This document shows, piece after piece, positions 1-8,864 of a stretch of 64,000 bases of DNA. A program made the translations under genes and the position numbers. This stretch comes from Bacteroidota bacterium. Lineage in GTDB: Bacteria; Bacteroidota; Bacteroidia; NS11-12g; UBA955. Numbering within the stretch: position 1 is the first letter of the stretch; every line of letters starts with the position of its first letter. The stretch is taken from contig CANMBF010000007.1 of assembly GCA_947496065.1 (NCBI GenBank), positions 26,658-90,657 on the forward strand, written 5' to 3'. The notes under the pieces were generated by a model. It was not told the origin of the DNA. It made no database searches and saw only the letters and a list, made by a program, of their open reading frames with translations.

Positions 1-483
1 GCTGGCATGCCTTTGTTTATTAGCAAAAGAGATTCATTGAATTCATTTGGTATGGTAGTCGAAAATTTAAGTATTCTTAAATTCAGTGCTGCCTTAAATT
101 ACAGCTTTAGCGAAAAAGCCCGCATTGGTGTAATTGGCAATTTCTACAATTACAATACCTCTAGTCAACCAGAAGCTTGGCAATTGCCAGCCATCGAAGG
201 CAAGGTGAACATGAGCTTTAACATTAACAACAAAATATACCCTCACTTCGACATTGTGGCCATGAGCCTACAACCGCAAAGAACTGGTGTATTGGAGAAC
301 AACTATAGCCGCAGTCAAATCAAAGCGTTCTATGATATTTCTACTGGTATCGATTTCCGTTTCCGCCCTAAATTATCGCTGTTTGTACAAGCCAATAATT
401 TAATGAGCAGTCGCTACCAACGTTGGTACAACTACCCTGTTTATGGATTTAATATTTTAGGTGGACTCACCTTTATATTCTAA
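1..483 (+). CDS. C-terminal part of an outer-membrane beta-barrel (TonB-dependent receptor-like), truncated by window edge
   Basis: The reading frame is open from base 1, so the gene begins upstream and only about 160 residues are visible. The visible part is a run of alternating aromatic and polar strands, for example LSLFVQANNLMSSRYQRWY, and ends in Phe (GGLTFIF), as expected for the last strands of an outer-membrane barrel recognised by BAM. The pattern of an aromatic-rich strand followed by a short turn and a terminal strand fits the end of a TonB-dependent receptor, but no plug or TonB box is visible, so the substrate cannot be named. murQ starts 24 nt downstream on the same strand and may be co-transcribed. 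A sugar or muropeptide link is conjecture. Confidence 0.6.
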   Translation, partial: AGMPLFISKRDSLNSFGMVVENLSILKFSAALNYSFSEKARIGVIGNFYNYNTSSQPEAWQLPAIEGKVNMSFNINNKIYPHFDIVAMSLQPQRTGVLENNYSRSQIKAFYDISTGIDFRFRPKLSLFVQANNLMSSRYQRWYNYPVYGFNILGGLTFIF

Positions 484-507
484 TTCGTAAAAAATTTATT
501 TCAAAAA

Positions 508-1317
508 ATGATCTCTACAACCGAACAAGATTCCCTCTATCCGCAACTCTCCGAACTATCGGTAGGTGACATACTCAGTGCCATTAACAACGAAGACCAA
601 AAGGTAGCCTTGGCTGTGCAGCAAGTTTTACCAGCGATTGAAAATTTCGTTAAAGCTTTGGTCGACAAAATGGAAAAAGGCGGACGCTTGTTTTATATCG
701 GTGCCGGCACCAGCGGTCGCTTAGGCATAGTAGATGCCAGTGAGTGCCCACCAACTTATGGTGTTGCCTTTGGTTTAGTGAATGGCATTATAGCGGGTGG
801 CGACAGTGCCATACGCAAGGCCGTAGAGTTTGCCGAAGACAATACCCAACAGGCATGGCTCGACTTACAAATGCATCAAATCAATGAGAAGGATGTGGTT
901 TTAGGCCTTTCGGCCTCGGGCACAACACCTTATGTTTTAGGCGGTTTAAAAGCTTGCAGAAACAATAGTATATTAACTTCTAGTGTTTGTTGTAATAGCC
1001 ATACGATTATCAGTGCAAATGCCGATTTTCCAATTGAGGTCATTGTAGGACCAGAGATAGTAACAGGCAGTACGCGCATGAAAGCGGGTACAGCTCAGAA
1101 ATTAGTCTTGAACATGATTACCACTGCCACCATGATCAAATTAGGCCATGTACAAGGCAGCAAGATGGTGGACATGCAATTGAGCAATGATAAATTAATT
1201 GACAGGGGCACTAGAATGGTGATGGAAAAAACCACCCTCGATTACGAGGCCGCCAAATCCCTCCTCCTAAAATCCGGCAATGTGCGCAAAGCCATTGAAG
1301 CTTTTAATCAGAATTAA
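508..1317 (+). CDS. murQ: N-acetylmuramic acid 6-phosphate etherase
   Basis: This cytoplasmic SIS-domain lyase removes D-lactate from MurNAc-6-phosphate to give GlcNAc-6-phosphate in cell-wall recycling. The 269-residue protein has the family signature GAGTSGRLGIVDASE at about residues 65-79, where Glu79 is at the expected catalytic acid position, and the second signature GSTRMKAGTAQK at about 187-198. Its length is slightly below the roughly 300 residues of E. coli MurQ, as is common in Bacteroidota. It follows the outer-membrane protein by 24 nt. No MurNAc kinase or PTS component is next to it, so the source of its substrate is not visible here. Confidence 0.95.
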   Translation: MISTTEQDSLYPQLSELSVGDILSAINNEDQKVALAVQQVLPAIENFVKALVDKMEKGGRLFYIGAGTSGRLGIVDASECPPTYGVAFGLVNGIIAGGDSAIRKAVEFAEDNTQQAWLDLQMHQINEKDVVLGLSASGTTPYVLGGLKACRNNSILTSSVCCNSHTIISANADFPIEVIVGPEIVTGSTRMKAGTAQKLVLNMITTATMIKLGHVQGSKMVDMQLSNDKLIDRGTRMVMEKTTLDYEAAKSLLLKSGNVRKAIEAFNQN

Positions 1318-1655
1318 TTTAAAATTTTTGTCCCCATTTATATGGACAAAAAATAGCATCCAAAACCTTTAACCGTAGCCACAAACACTCCACACTCACG
1401 CCCTTTTTTGCAAAGCAAAAAAGCTCTTTTGTGCTCTTATGTATTCCCCAATCGTAACCCTACCACAACCTTTAAATCAAAACCTATACCTTTGAGTAAG
1501 CAACTTAAATAAACTTATGCATCAAATAACTTCTCATAAATTGAATATTAATGGCCTGCAAAATACAAAATTTCTTTATCTAAAACTCCTGACACTAATG
1601 TTTTTTAATGGCATCAAAGCTGCTACGCGGTGTGGTAAAAAAAGTGTTCGGGTGG
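1318..1655. other. Intergenic region with two hairpins, no convincing gene
   Basis: This spacer lies between murQ and the convergent gene ending at 1656. It holds a 9-bp hairpin at 1325-1352 (TTTTTGTCC with GGACAAAAA) and a perfect 9-bp hairpin with an AAA loop at 1403-1423 (CTTTTTTGC and GCAAAAAAG). Read on the minus strand, the first has a T-rich tail and could terminate the convergent gene. A TACCTTTG motif at 1487-1494 resembles a -7 box, and a 63-codon frame follows at 1517, but that frame runs into the 3' end of the opposing gene and looks like no known protein. Confidence 0.5.
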
Positions 1656-2777
1656 CTACTCCAACTCTTTCAAATCAAACCCCTCCGTATATTTCCTCAC
1701 CTCAATAATTTTATTGTCTATAAAATGGTAATACGCATCATCGAAATCGTTATTAGGCGTTTTCAAATAAGTTGCAGTGTAGGTATCCTTCACCATTTTT
1801 ACTACTACCAATTGTTGATCTTTACTGCCGTAATTTCTTAGTATCATTTTCAAGGTATCATTTTCGAATTGATATGCCAATAACAGCTCGTGGGTTTTTA
1901 AATAATTATAGAAGGTACCCATGCTTACCAAGCCCATATTGAGCGATAATTTGTGTATACTATCGTAAGCATATTGAAAATGGTGAAAAGGATCGAACAT
2001 GCGATATTTGTTCCAATTTCTGAAAATTAAATACGGAAACGATAAAATAACGGGATGTTGACCATAGTTTAGTGGCAGATACACTGGAAAACAAAGGGCA
2101 GGCTTAGGATTATTAAAGTAGCAAACACCAGTTAATGATGGCGCTGTGGTGGGTGTAGCCACTAAACTTTTAAAACGCAATTCGCACCTTTTAGCATCCA
2201 TAATGTAATTCGCCAAGGTATAAGTGCTGTCTTTCCATTTGGTTGCGGTAGGATTTACGACACTGAGTAACACTTCATTCTTATTGCTGTATTGTAATTT
2301 AAAACGCGGATAAACGCTAACTCTACCACTTCTAAAATCACCAGGATTTTTGAGCACATAACAATTTTGAAATTGCATGTCGGCATTGTATTCTATGATG
2401 ACAAATTCAGAACCGCTTACTTCGGGTGTAAAACTGGCGTATTGGGCCGCTATAAAAACCTTGTCATTCAAGCAAGTTAAATTGGTATAAAAGGCAGCAC
2501 CTAATTTTTTTTTGATGAGCATTTTGTCTTTGCAAAAAGGCTTTGCAAAATCATTGTAAAAGCGATTGATAAAATTGGTATCGCTGTGTATGGCATACTT
2601 GCCCTTCTCATCATACACCCCATTGGCATAGCGGTTCACCTGCCCCATGTCCATTACATAAATGTATTGTTTGTTGTGATCGATGGCATCGAGTGCCTTT
2701 AGCTCTATTTGGCTTAATACCAATAAGGTTAAAACGAAAAGCGAAAAACGTAATTGCATGCATACAAGTTTAAGCAT
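1656..2777 (-). CDS. Secreted protein of unknown function
   Basis: I do not recognise the family. The 373-residue product begins with an apparent signal peptide (hydrophobic run SLFVLTLLVLSQIELKA). An internal Met at codon 7 (start at 2759) is an equally good start. The mature part is rich in aromatic beta-strand-like segments (YIYVMDMGQVNRYANG, LLLAYQFENDTLKMIL), which could be a beta-propeller or lectin-like fold. There is no lipobox and no T9SS C-terminal signal. It ends convergently with murQ, separated by 338 nt, and is divergent from the flavin reductase gene. A periplasmic or outer-surface location is inferred only from the signal peptide. Confidence 0.6.
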   Translation of the reverse strand: MLKLVCMQLRFSLFVLTLLVLSQIELKALDAIDHNKQYIYVMDMGQVNRYANGVYDEKGKYAIHSDTNFINRFYNDFAKPFCKDKMLIKKKLGAAFYTNLTCLNDKVFIAAQYASFTPEVSGSEFVIIEYNADMQFQNCYVLKNPGDFRSGRVSVYPRFKLQYSNKNEVLLSVVNPTATKWKDSTYTLANYIMDAKRCELRFKSLVATPTTAPSLTGVCYFNNPKPALCFPVYLPLNYGQHPVILSFPYLIFRNWNKYRMFDPFHHFQYAYDSIHKLSLNMGLVSMGTFYNYLKTHELLLAYQFENDTLKMILRNYGSKDQQLVVVKMVKDTYTATYLKTPNNDFDDAYYHFIDNKIIEVRKYTEGFDLKELE

Positions 2778-2857
2778 TTTTTATAATAAAACCATTTCAT
2801 TCATGTCATTCCAACAAAACCCCTTTTCCTTTGTTTAATATATACTCCACAAAACAA

Positions 2858-3499
2858 ATGAACCCCTCCTACTTTTCTTCTTCAGATATTCTCCAAATGG
2901 AAACCCGCACAAGGGCCGCTTTTATTAACTCGCTCAGCGGTTTTAAAAGTGCTTCTTTGATTGGCACTATTGATAATAAGGGACAAACCAATCTCGCCAT
3001 TTTTAGTTCTGTTTTTCACATCGGCTCTAATCCTGCCCTCATTGGTTTTATTAACCGACCTGATACGGCCGATAGACATACCCTAGAAAATATTTTAGCA
3101 ACGAATTGTTTTACCATCAACCATGTGCATGCAGGCATTTACCGCCAAGCCCACCAAAGCTCGGCCCGCTACCCCAAAGCCATTTCAGAATTCGAAGCCA
3201 CGGGTTTAACACCCGAGTTCTTGCCCCTTTTGGCTGCGCCTTATGTGAAAGAAAGTAAAATAAAATACGGCTTAAGTTTAGCAGAAACCCATCACCTCGT
3301 CATCAATGGCACCATCCTCGTGATTGGTAAAGTAGAAGAAATTATCATTCCAGAAAATTGTGTTTTGCCCAGTGGGGCCATCGCCATAGAGCAAGCCGAA
3401 ACCATTGCCATCTCGGGCCTCGACTCATACCACAACACCCAACTGCTGGGTCGTTTGAGCTACGCCAAACTGGACCGCTTACCAACTGATTTAATTTAA
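2858..3499 (+). CDS. Flavin reductase-like, FMN-binding split-barrel protein
   Basis: The 213-residue protein fits the flavoredoxin/flavin reductase-like split-barrel family: a start resembling RAAFINSLSGFKSASLIGTID, then NLAIFSSVFHIGSNPALIGFI and a C-terminal strand LVIGKVEEIII. Such proteins bind FMN and often use NAD(P)H to supply reduced flavin. A longer frame begins at TTG 2831, but ATG 2858 (MNPSYFSSSD) is the natural start. The next gene, a FAD-dependent photolyase-family protein, begins 6 nt after its stop, so the two are probably co-transcribed. Supplying reduced flavin to the photolyases downstream is a reasonable guess from context but is not shown by sequence. Confidence 0.8.
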   Translation: MNPSYFSSSDILQMETRTRAAFINSLSGFKSASLIGTIDNKGQTNLAIFSSVFHIGSNPALIGFINRPDTADRHTLENILATNCFTINHVHAGIYRQAHQSSARYPKAISEFEATGLTPEFLPLLAAPYVKESKIKYGLSLAETHHLVINGTILVIGKVEEIIIPENCVLPSGAIAIEQAETIAISGLDSYHNTQLLGRLSYAKLDRLPTDLI

Positions 3500-3505
3500 T
3501 ACGCA

Positions 3506-5029
3506 ATGCAAAAAGAGGCGATCAATGCGGTATGGTTAAAACGCGATTTGCGCCTGACCGACCATGCCCCTCTTTTCCCTGCACAGCAACCCCCCTTGCC
3601 TTTCATTATTGTGTATTGTTTCGAACCCTCAGTAATGGCTTACCACGACAGCGATACAAGGCATTGGCGTTTTGTTTATGAGTCGCTCCAAGAAATGAAG
3701 CAACATATACAAAAACACCAATCAGAACTTTTTATTTTTCACAACGAAGCAGAATTAGTTTTTAAAACCCTAATTGAACACTATACCATTCACACTGTTT
3801 TTTCTCACCAAGAAATTGGCAATGGCTTAACCTACACACGCGACAAGGCCATGAAAAAATTGTTTAAACAACATCAAATCATATGGAATGAAGCGCCTAC
3901 TAATGGTATTGTACGCGCTTTAAAATCGAGGGCGCAGTGGGACGAATATTGGAAACAAACCATGAATGCCCCTGCATTTATCATTGATAAAAACAATTGG
4001 AACACTGTTCAGCTTTCTCAAAATATTATACAATCCATTGTTGGTCCGCCCTTAGAAGAAGCCATTACCACCCCTCATAAAAATTTCCAAAGAGGCGGTG
4101 AATACTGGGCATGGCGTTACCTTATCAATTTTATCAATAAAAGACATGTCAATTATAGCAAGCATATCAGTCAGCCACTATTAAGTCGCAGCAGTTGCAG
4201 TCGCCTATCGCCATACTTGGCGTATGGTAACATTAGCATGCGCATGGTGTATCAAAAAACCATGCAGCATTATGCTGAGTCGCCAAATAAACGAGCGCTC
4301 GCCAATTTTGTTTCACGCTTGCATTGGCATTGTCATTTCATACAAAAATTTGAGACCGAAAGTCGCTACGAATACGAGAATATTAACCGCGCTTATAACA
4401 CCTTAGTCAACCCAAAAAATGAGAGCTATATCCATGCATGGCAAACAGGGCAAACTGGCATTCCCCTAGTCGATGCGTGTATGCGTTGTGTGGTGGCCAC
4501 AGGTTATATCAACTTTAGAATGCGGGCCATGGTGGTATCGTTTTTTGTTTTTAATCTGTGGCAAGACTGGCGCGACTTGCATTTCTTAGCCCGTCAGTTT
4601 TTGGACTACGAACCCGGTATTCATTACCCTCAATTGCAAATGCAAAGTGGCACCACGGGTGTTAACACCATACGCATTTACAACCCCATAAAAAATTCAG
4701 AAGACCACGATTCCGAGGGCTTGTTTATTAAACAATGGGTGCCCGAATTGGCCATGGTACCAGCGAATATAATTCATGAACCATACAAGTTAAGTATCAT
4801 CGAACAGCAAATGTACCATTGCGAAATTGGCAAAGATTATCCCGCCCCTATCGTCGATGTGGAAGCCACACGCCAAGCTGCTTCGGACATTGTATGGGCA
4901 TTTAGAAAAAACAAGGAAGTGAAGACCGAAGGGCAGCGCATTTTGGCCACCCATGTGAATCCAACGCAATCGTTTCTTACAAGAAAAAAAACTTCAAAAC
5001 CAAAACCCAAAAATGAAAACCTTTCTTAA
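3506..5029 (+). CDS. Cryptochrome/photolyase family protein
   Basis: This 507-residue flavoprotein has the N-terminal antenna-binding alpha/beta domain (start [15 protein letters not shown]) and the C-terminal FAD-binding helical domain. FAD-domain motifs include [24 protein letters not shown] and [19 protein letters not shown]. The stretch [14 protein letters not shown] followed by RIYNP replaces the usual asparagine/tryptophan-rich motif of CPD photolyases and marks a separate bacterial clade whose substrate I cannot name. It may be a repair enzyme or a light sensor. It is the first of three photolyase-superfamily genes in this cluster and overlaps the next gene by 17 nt, implying translational coupling. 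Confidence 0.88.
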   Translation: MQKEAINAVWLKRDLRLTDHAPLFPAQQPPLPFIIVYCFEPSVMAYHDSDTRHWRFVYESLQEMKQHIQKHQSELFIFHNEAELVFKTLIEHYTIHTVFSHQEIGNGLTYTRDKAMKKLFKQHQIIWNEAPTNGIVRALKSRAQWDEYWKQTMNAPAFIIDKNNWNTVQLSQNIIQSIVGPPLEEAITTPHKNFQRGGEYWAWRYLINFINKRHVNYSKHISQPLLSRSSCSRLSPYLAYGNISMRMVYQKTMQHYAESPNKRALANFVSRLHWHCHFIQKFETESRYEYENINRAYNTLVNPKNESYIHAWQTGQTGIPLVDACMRCVVATGYINFRMRAMVVSFFVFNLWQDWRDLHFLARQFLDYEPGIHYPQLQMQSGTTGVNTIRIYNPIKNSEDHDSEGLFIKQWVPELAMVPANIIHEPYKLSIIEQQMYHCEIGKDYPAPIVDVEATRQAASDIVWAFRKNKEVKTEGQRILATHVNPTQSFLTRKKTSKPKPKNENLS

Positions 5030-5726
5030 AGCACAATGGCAAAATTTAATCATGGCCAATTACGCTATTGATGCCAAATACTTATTGCCATACTTACCTG
5101 CGGGCGTTGAGCTGGATGCCTACGAAGGCCAAACCTACGTAAGCCTGGTGGGATTTCTATTTAAGGACACCAAATTGTTTAACATTCCCATTCCATTTTT
5201 AGGGACTTTCGAAGAAGTAAATTTGCGTTTTTATGTGCTGCGAAAAGTGGGCAACGAAGTGCGTAGAGGTGTGGTGTTTATCAATGAAACCGTACCGAAT
5301 AAAACAGTGGCTTGGGTAGCGAACAAATTATACAAAGAACATTACATCGCTATTCCCACCAAGCACCTATGGACCGATACGAACACCCATAAAACCATCC
5401 GCTACGAATGGCAAGTGCAGTCGGTTTGGAACCACTTAGAAGTGACGGCTCAGGCACAAGCCTTGCCAATGCAAACCGGCAGCATAGAGGCTTTTATTTT
5501 TGAGCATTATTATGGGTATACAAAATTAGATAACAAGCATAGCAGTGAATACAAAGTGAACCATCCCAGTTGGAACATCCATGCCCTCGAGCAGTACGAT
5601 ATCCAATGCGATTTTGAAAAATTTTATGGTTCTGATTTTAAAATACTCAACACTGCAAAGCCTCACTCTATGATGTTGGCCGAAGGCTCTGCCGTTTCGG
5701 TGGATTGGAAACGCCATGCATTTTAA
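5013..5726 (+). CDS. DUF2071 (YqjF-like) protein
   Basis: The 237-residue protein starts with [20 protein letters not shown] and [27 protein letters not shown], the typical opening of the DUF2071/YqjF family: an Asn-containing helix, then a proline-rich strand with a SLVGF core. The biochemical role of the family is unknown. Its start lies inside the 3' end of the preceding photolyase-like gene, and a tiny DUF2256 gene begins 3 nt after its stop, so it belongs to the same transcript. Location between photolyase genes suggests a part in light response or photoproduct or pigment handling. That is inference from context only. Confidence 0.8.
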   Translation: MKTFLKAQWQNLIMANYAIDAKYLLPYLPAGVELDAYEGQTYVSLVGFLFKDTKLFNIPIPFLGTFEEVNLRFYVLRKVGNEVRRGVVFINETVPNKTVAWVANKLYKEHYIAIPTKHLWTDTNTHKTIRYEWQVQSVWNHLEVTAQAQALPMQTGSIEAFIFEHYYGYTKLDNKHSSEYKVNHPSWNIHALEQYDIQCDFEKFYGSDFKILNTAKPHSMMLAEGSAVSVDWKRHAF

Positions 5727-5729
5727 ATT

Positions 5730-5867
5730 ATGAAAGGCATTAAAAAAGAAAACCTGCCCACTAAGATTTGCATTACTTGCAATCGACCGTATACATGGCG
5801 AAAGAAATGGGAAAAGAATTGGGACCAAGTGAAATATTGCAGCGATGCTTGCAGACTAAAAAAATAA
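5730..5867 (+). CDS. DUF2256 small zinc-ribbon-like protein
   Basis: This 45-residue protein is below usual gene-finding cut-offs. It reads [20 protein letters not shown], then [20 protein letters not shown], then CRLKK. Two CxxC-type pairs (Cys14/Cys17 and Cys37/Cys41) surround the [17 protein letters not shown] block that is the hallmark of DUF2256. The four cysteines probably bind one zinc. It begins 3 nt after the DUF2071 stop and ends 2 nt before the iron-sulfur photolyase start, so it is embedded in the operon. DUF2256 proteins are often encoded beside cryptochrome/photolyase genes. Their function is not known to me. Confidence 0.88.
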   Translation: MKGIKKENLPTKICITCNRPYTWRKKWEKNWDQVKYCSDACRLKK

Positions 5868-5869
5868 AA

Positions 5870-7417
5870 ATGAGCAACACAAAAAAAACATTACGACTTG
5901 TATTAGGCGATCAATTGAATAGTGAGCATAGCTGGTATCAAACAGTGGATACCAACACCACTTATGTGCTCATGGAAATAAGAAGTGAAACCGATTATGC
6001 CTTGCACCACATTCAAAAAGTACTGGGCTTTTTTGCCGCCATGCGCGCCTTTGCACAACACTTGCAAACACTAGGGCACCAAGTGATTTACATCAAACTA
6101 AACGAGGCAGAAAACTTACAAAGTTTCGACAAAAATTGTGGAGCCTTGATTGCACAACATGCAATCACACACTTCGAATACCAGTTGCCCGATGAATACC
6201 GTTTAGATGAACTTTTAAAAACATTTACGGGTCAATTAAAGATTACACATGCTGTTTATGACACAGAACATTTTTACAGCGAACGGCACGAACTCAAAGA
6301 CTTATTTGCAGGTAAAAAATTATTGCTCATGGAAACATTTTACCGACACATGCGCAAAAAGCACAGGGTCTTGATTGAGGGCGATAATCAACCTTTCCAT
6401 GGGCAGTGGAATTTCGATGCAGACAACCGACAGAAGCTCCCCAAGGCCCACCAGCCCATAGCCCCACTGCTGTTCGACAATGATTTAAGCACTATAGAAA
6501 ATGAACTTAAAAAAACAGAGATTAAAACCATCGGCACTGTTGATAGTAAGCACTTTTTATGGCCAATAAATAGACAACAAAGTTTACTACTTTTAGATTT
6601 TTTTTGTACCAATTGTTTGTCACTCTTTGGCACTTTTCAGGATGCCATGGTGCCTCATCAATGGTCGCTTTACCACTCGCGCTTATCGTTTGCCATGAAC
6701 ACCAAACTCATTTCGCCCAAAGAAGTGGTAGACAAAGCCATTGCTGCATATGAGCAAAACACCGATGGCATTGCTTACCATCAACTCGAAGGCTTTGTGC
6801 GACAAATCATCGGATGGCGCGAATACATGCGCGGCATTTATTGGTTAAAAATGCCAGACTATGCGAGTTTGAATTTCTTTGAACATACGGCCGAACTACC
6901 GCAATGGTATTGGACCGGCAATACCAAAATGAATTGCATGAAAGACGCCATCCGCCAGTCGCTCGACTATGCCTATGCCCACCACATACAGCGTTTAATG
7001 GTGACCGGTAATTTTGCCTTGTTAGCAGGGGTGCACCCCGATGCGGTGGATGCTTGGTATCTGGGTATTTATATAGATGCCATCGAATGGGTAGAGCTAC
7101 CGAATACCCGCGGCATGAGCCAGTTTGCCGATGGTGGCATTGTAGGCACCAAACCCTATGTTAGCTCTGCCACTTACATCAATAAAATGAGTGGGTATTG
7201 CAATGGTTGCTATTACGACAAGGCTAAAAAAACAGGTGAGAAGGCTTGTCCCTTTAACAGTTTGTATTGGAATTTTTACGATCAACATGAAAGTAAATTG
7301 GCCAAGAATCCGCGCATAGGCATGATGTACAATGTATGGCACCGCATGGCCCCAAACGATAAAGCGGCCTTATTAGAACAAGCAGAATACTATTTGACAC
7401 ACATTAATGAATTGTAA
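5870..7417 (+). CDS. Iron-sulfur bacterial cryptochrome/photolyase (prokaryotic (6-4) photolyase, PhrB-type)
   Basis: This enzyme family repairs (6-4) pyrimidine photoproducts with FAD, a ribolumazine-type antenna and a [4Fe-4S] cluster. The start at 5870 (MSNTKKTLRLVLGDQLN) gives 515 residues and the characteristic LRLVLGDQLN opening of the FeS-BCP clade. The four cluster ligands are Cys356, Cys444, Cys447 and Cys460. Their spacing of 88, 3 and 13 equals that of Agrobacterium PhrB (350, 438, 441, 454). Other FAD-domain motifs are EGFVRQIIGWREYMRGIYW and RLMVTGNFALLAGVHPD. It starts 2 nt after DUF2256, and the Cry-DASH ATG follows its stop with no spacer. An in-frame TTG upstream at 5768 would run through DUF2256 and is rejected. 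Confidence 0.93.
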   Translation: MSNTKKTLRLVLGDQLNSEHSWYQTVDTNTTYVLMEIRSETDYALHHIQKVLGFFAAMRAFAQHLQTLGHQVIYIKLNEAENLQSFDKNCGALIAQHAITHFEYQLPDEYRLDELLKTFTGQLKITHAVYDTEHFYSERHELKDLFAGKKLLLMETFYRHMRKKHRVLIEGDNQPFHGQWNFDADNRQKLPKAHQPIAPLLFDNDLSTIENELKKTEIKTIGTVDSKHFLWPINRQQSLLLLDFFCTNCLSLFGTFQDAMVPHQWSLYHSRLSFAMNTKLISPKEVVDKAIAAYEQNTDGIAYHQLEGFVRQIIGWREYMRGIYWLKMPDYASLNFFEHTAELPQWYWTGNTKMNCMKDAIRQSLDYAYAHHIQRLMVTGNFALLAGVHPDAVDAWYLGIYIDAIEWVELPNTRGMSQFADGGIVGTKPYVSSATYINKMSGYCNGCYYDKAKKTGEKACPFNSLYWNFYDQHESKLAKNPRIGMMYNVWHRMAPNDKAALLEQAEYYLTHINEL

Positions 7418-8707
7418 ATGAAAAGAACACTCGTTTGGTTCAAAACCGATTTGCGTTTGCACGACAACGAAACCTTGGTGCACGCCATCGCACACAGCGA
7501 TGAAATAGTACCAGTGTATTGCATAGATCCCCGACAATTTGAAACCAATGCCTTTGGATTTCAAAAAACAGGAAAATTCAGAGCCCAATTTTTACTAGAA
7601 AGTTTAGCAGATTTAGATAAAAATTTAAGAGCACTTGGTTCGGGTTTATTAGTTGTAAAAGGCTTACCAGAAGAAGAATTATTGGCTTTGGTAAAACAAT
7701 ACGCTATACAAAAAGTAGTAGCCAAAAAAGAAGTGGCGTACGAAGAATTACAGATACACGATGCGGTTGAACGCGCGCTGTGGACTGTGCAATGCCCTAT
7801 CGAAACGTATAGCAGCAGCACCTTGTACCATGCCCAAGATTTGCCTTTTGCATTGAAAGATATACCCGATGTGTTTACGAATTTTAGAAAACGCTTAGAA
7901 AAAGAAGTGAACATCAGAGCAGCATATGAAACACCTAAAGCTATTCACGCACCTGAAATACCACCTCTGCAATTGCCCACTTTGGCCGACCTAAATTTAG
8001 AACCCATTAAACCTGATAAGCGAGCCGCCTATAGCCTCAAGGGAGGCGAGACAGCGGCTTTAAAAAGACTGAACCACTACCTCTTTGGCACCAAAGCCTT
8101 ATCGACTTATAAAGACACCCGAAATGGCTTAATTGGCGATGCATATTCAACTAAATTTTCGGCCCATTTGAGCATGGGTTGTATATCGGCTCGCAGCATT
8201 TATTATGCAGTAAAAAAATACGAAGCACAACTCGGTGCCAATGAATCGACTTATTGGCTCATCTTTGAATTGATGTGGCGTGATTATTTTAGGTTCATGA
8301 TGAAAAAATACCGACAAAAATTTTTCTTACAACACGGCATACAAAATTCTAAAGATAACTTACAAAACCACGATGCCACCTTATTTGCGAAATGGCAAAA
8401 TGCAGCAACAGGCATTGCCTTTATCGATGCGAATATGCGAGAGTTGAACAGCACAGGCTTTATGAGCAACAGGGGCCGACAGAATGTAGCCAGTTATTTG
8501 CACAACGATTTAAAATTAGATTGGCGTTATGGCGCAGCCTATTTCGAGCAGCAGCTCATCGATTACGATGTTTGCAGCAACTGGGGCAACTGGGCTTACC
8601 TATCAGGCGTAGGCAACGATCCCCGCGGTCAACGCACCTTCAACACCGAAAAACAAGCCCTCGACTACGACAAAGACGGAGCATATAGAAAGCTATGGGC
8701 GAAGTAA
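7418..8707 (+). CDS. DASH-type cryptochrome/photolyase
   Basis: The 429-residue protein has the photolyase N-terminal domain (RTLVWFKTDLRLHDNETL) and a FAD domain with the DASH signatures DVFTNFRKRLE, GRQNVASYL, DYDVCSNWGNWAYLSGVG and NDPRGQRTFN. Cry-DASH proteins repair cyclobutane dimers, mainly in single-stranded DNA, and some act as light sensors. The Trp residues of WGNWAYL belong to the usual substrate and electron-transfer region. Its ATG abuts the stop of the FeS photolyase, so it is the last gene of the cluster. A 340-bp repeat array begins just after it. Confidence 0.92.
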   Translation: MKRTLVWFKTDLRLHDNETLVHAIAHSDEIVPVYCIDPRQFETNAFGFQKTGKFRAQFLLESLADLDKNLRALGSGLLVVKGLPEEELLALVKQYAIQKVVAKKEVAYEELQIHDAVERALWTVQCPIETYSSSTLYHAQDLPFALKDIPDVFTNFRKRLEKEVNIRAAYETPKAIHAPEIPPLQLPTLADLNLEPIKPDKRAAYSLKGGETAALKRLNHYLFGTKALSTYKDTRNGLIGDAYSTKFSAHLSMGCISARSIYYAVKKYEAQLGANESTYWLIFELMWRDYFRFMMKKYRQKFFLQHGIQNSKDNLQNHDATLFAKWQNAATGIAFIDANMRELNSTGFMSNRGRQNVASYLHNDLKLDWRYGAAYFEQQLIDYDVCSNWGNWAYLSGVGNDPRGQRTFNTEKQALDYDKDGAYRKLWAK

Positions 8708-8711
8708 AAAA

Positions 8712-8790
8712 ACCACTGACTAACACCAATAACTATTAACCAAGCACAACGATAGTTGAAAGCGAGACATGCGGGCTGGGTCCACGCATG
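8712..8790. repeat. Degenerate leading copy of the tandem-repeat unit
   Basis: Immediately after the Cry-DASH stop the sequence resembles the end of the 340-bp unit: ACTGAC, then ACCAATAAC, then AGCACAACGATAGTTGA, GCGAGAC and GGGTCCA. It differs at scattered positions and carries CCACGCATGC where the exact units carry TCCCGATAGCAATCGGGA. It therefore marks an older boundary of the array and supplies the left arm of the first long palindrome. Confidence 0.7.
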
Positions 8791-8864
8791 CGTAAAAATT
8801 TTATCTTGTCAGACTATGAAGGGTTGAATGCGCGGCAAGACAAGGTGAAATTTTCTATGCGTGG
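8782..8864 (+). other. Long imperfect palindrome, possible structured RNA (first copy)
   Basis: CCACGCAT at 8782-8789 is complementary to ATGCGTGG at 8857-8864. Inside it, AAAATTTTA faces TGAAATTTT, and CTTGTC faces GACAAG around a loop with TATGAAGGG. The element is followed by a T-rich run and a strong hairpin, an arrangement that resembles a folded transcript ending in a terminator. The strand is assigned from the position of the T-run. No RNA family is recognised. Confidence 0.5.

Noticed and set aside
1517..1708. 63-codon frame after a TACCTTTG motif at 1487-1494
   Set aside because: It runs into the 3' coding end of the opposing gene, has no -33 element and no protein-like pattern.
5768..5869. 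Longer N-terminus for the FeS photolyase starting at TTG 5768
   Set aside because: It would read through the DUF2256 gene in another frame, and the family opening LRLVLGDQLN starts after ATG 5870.
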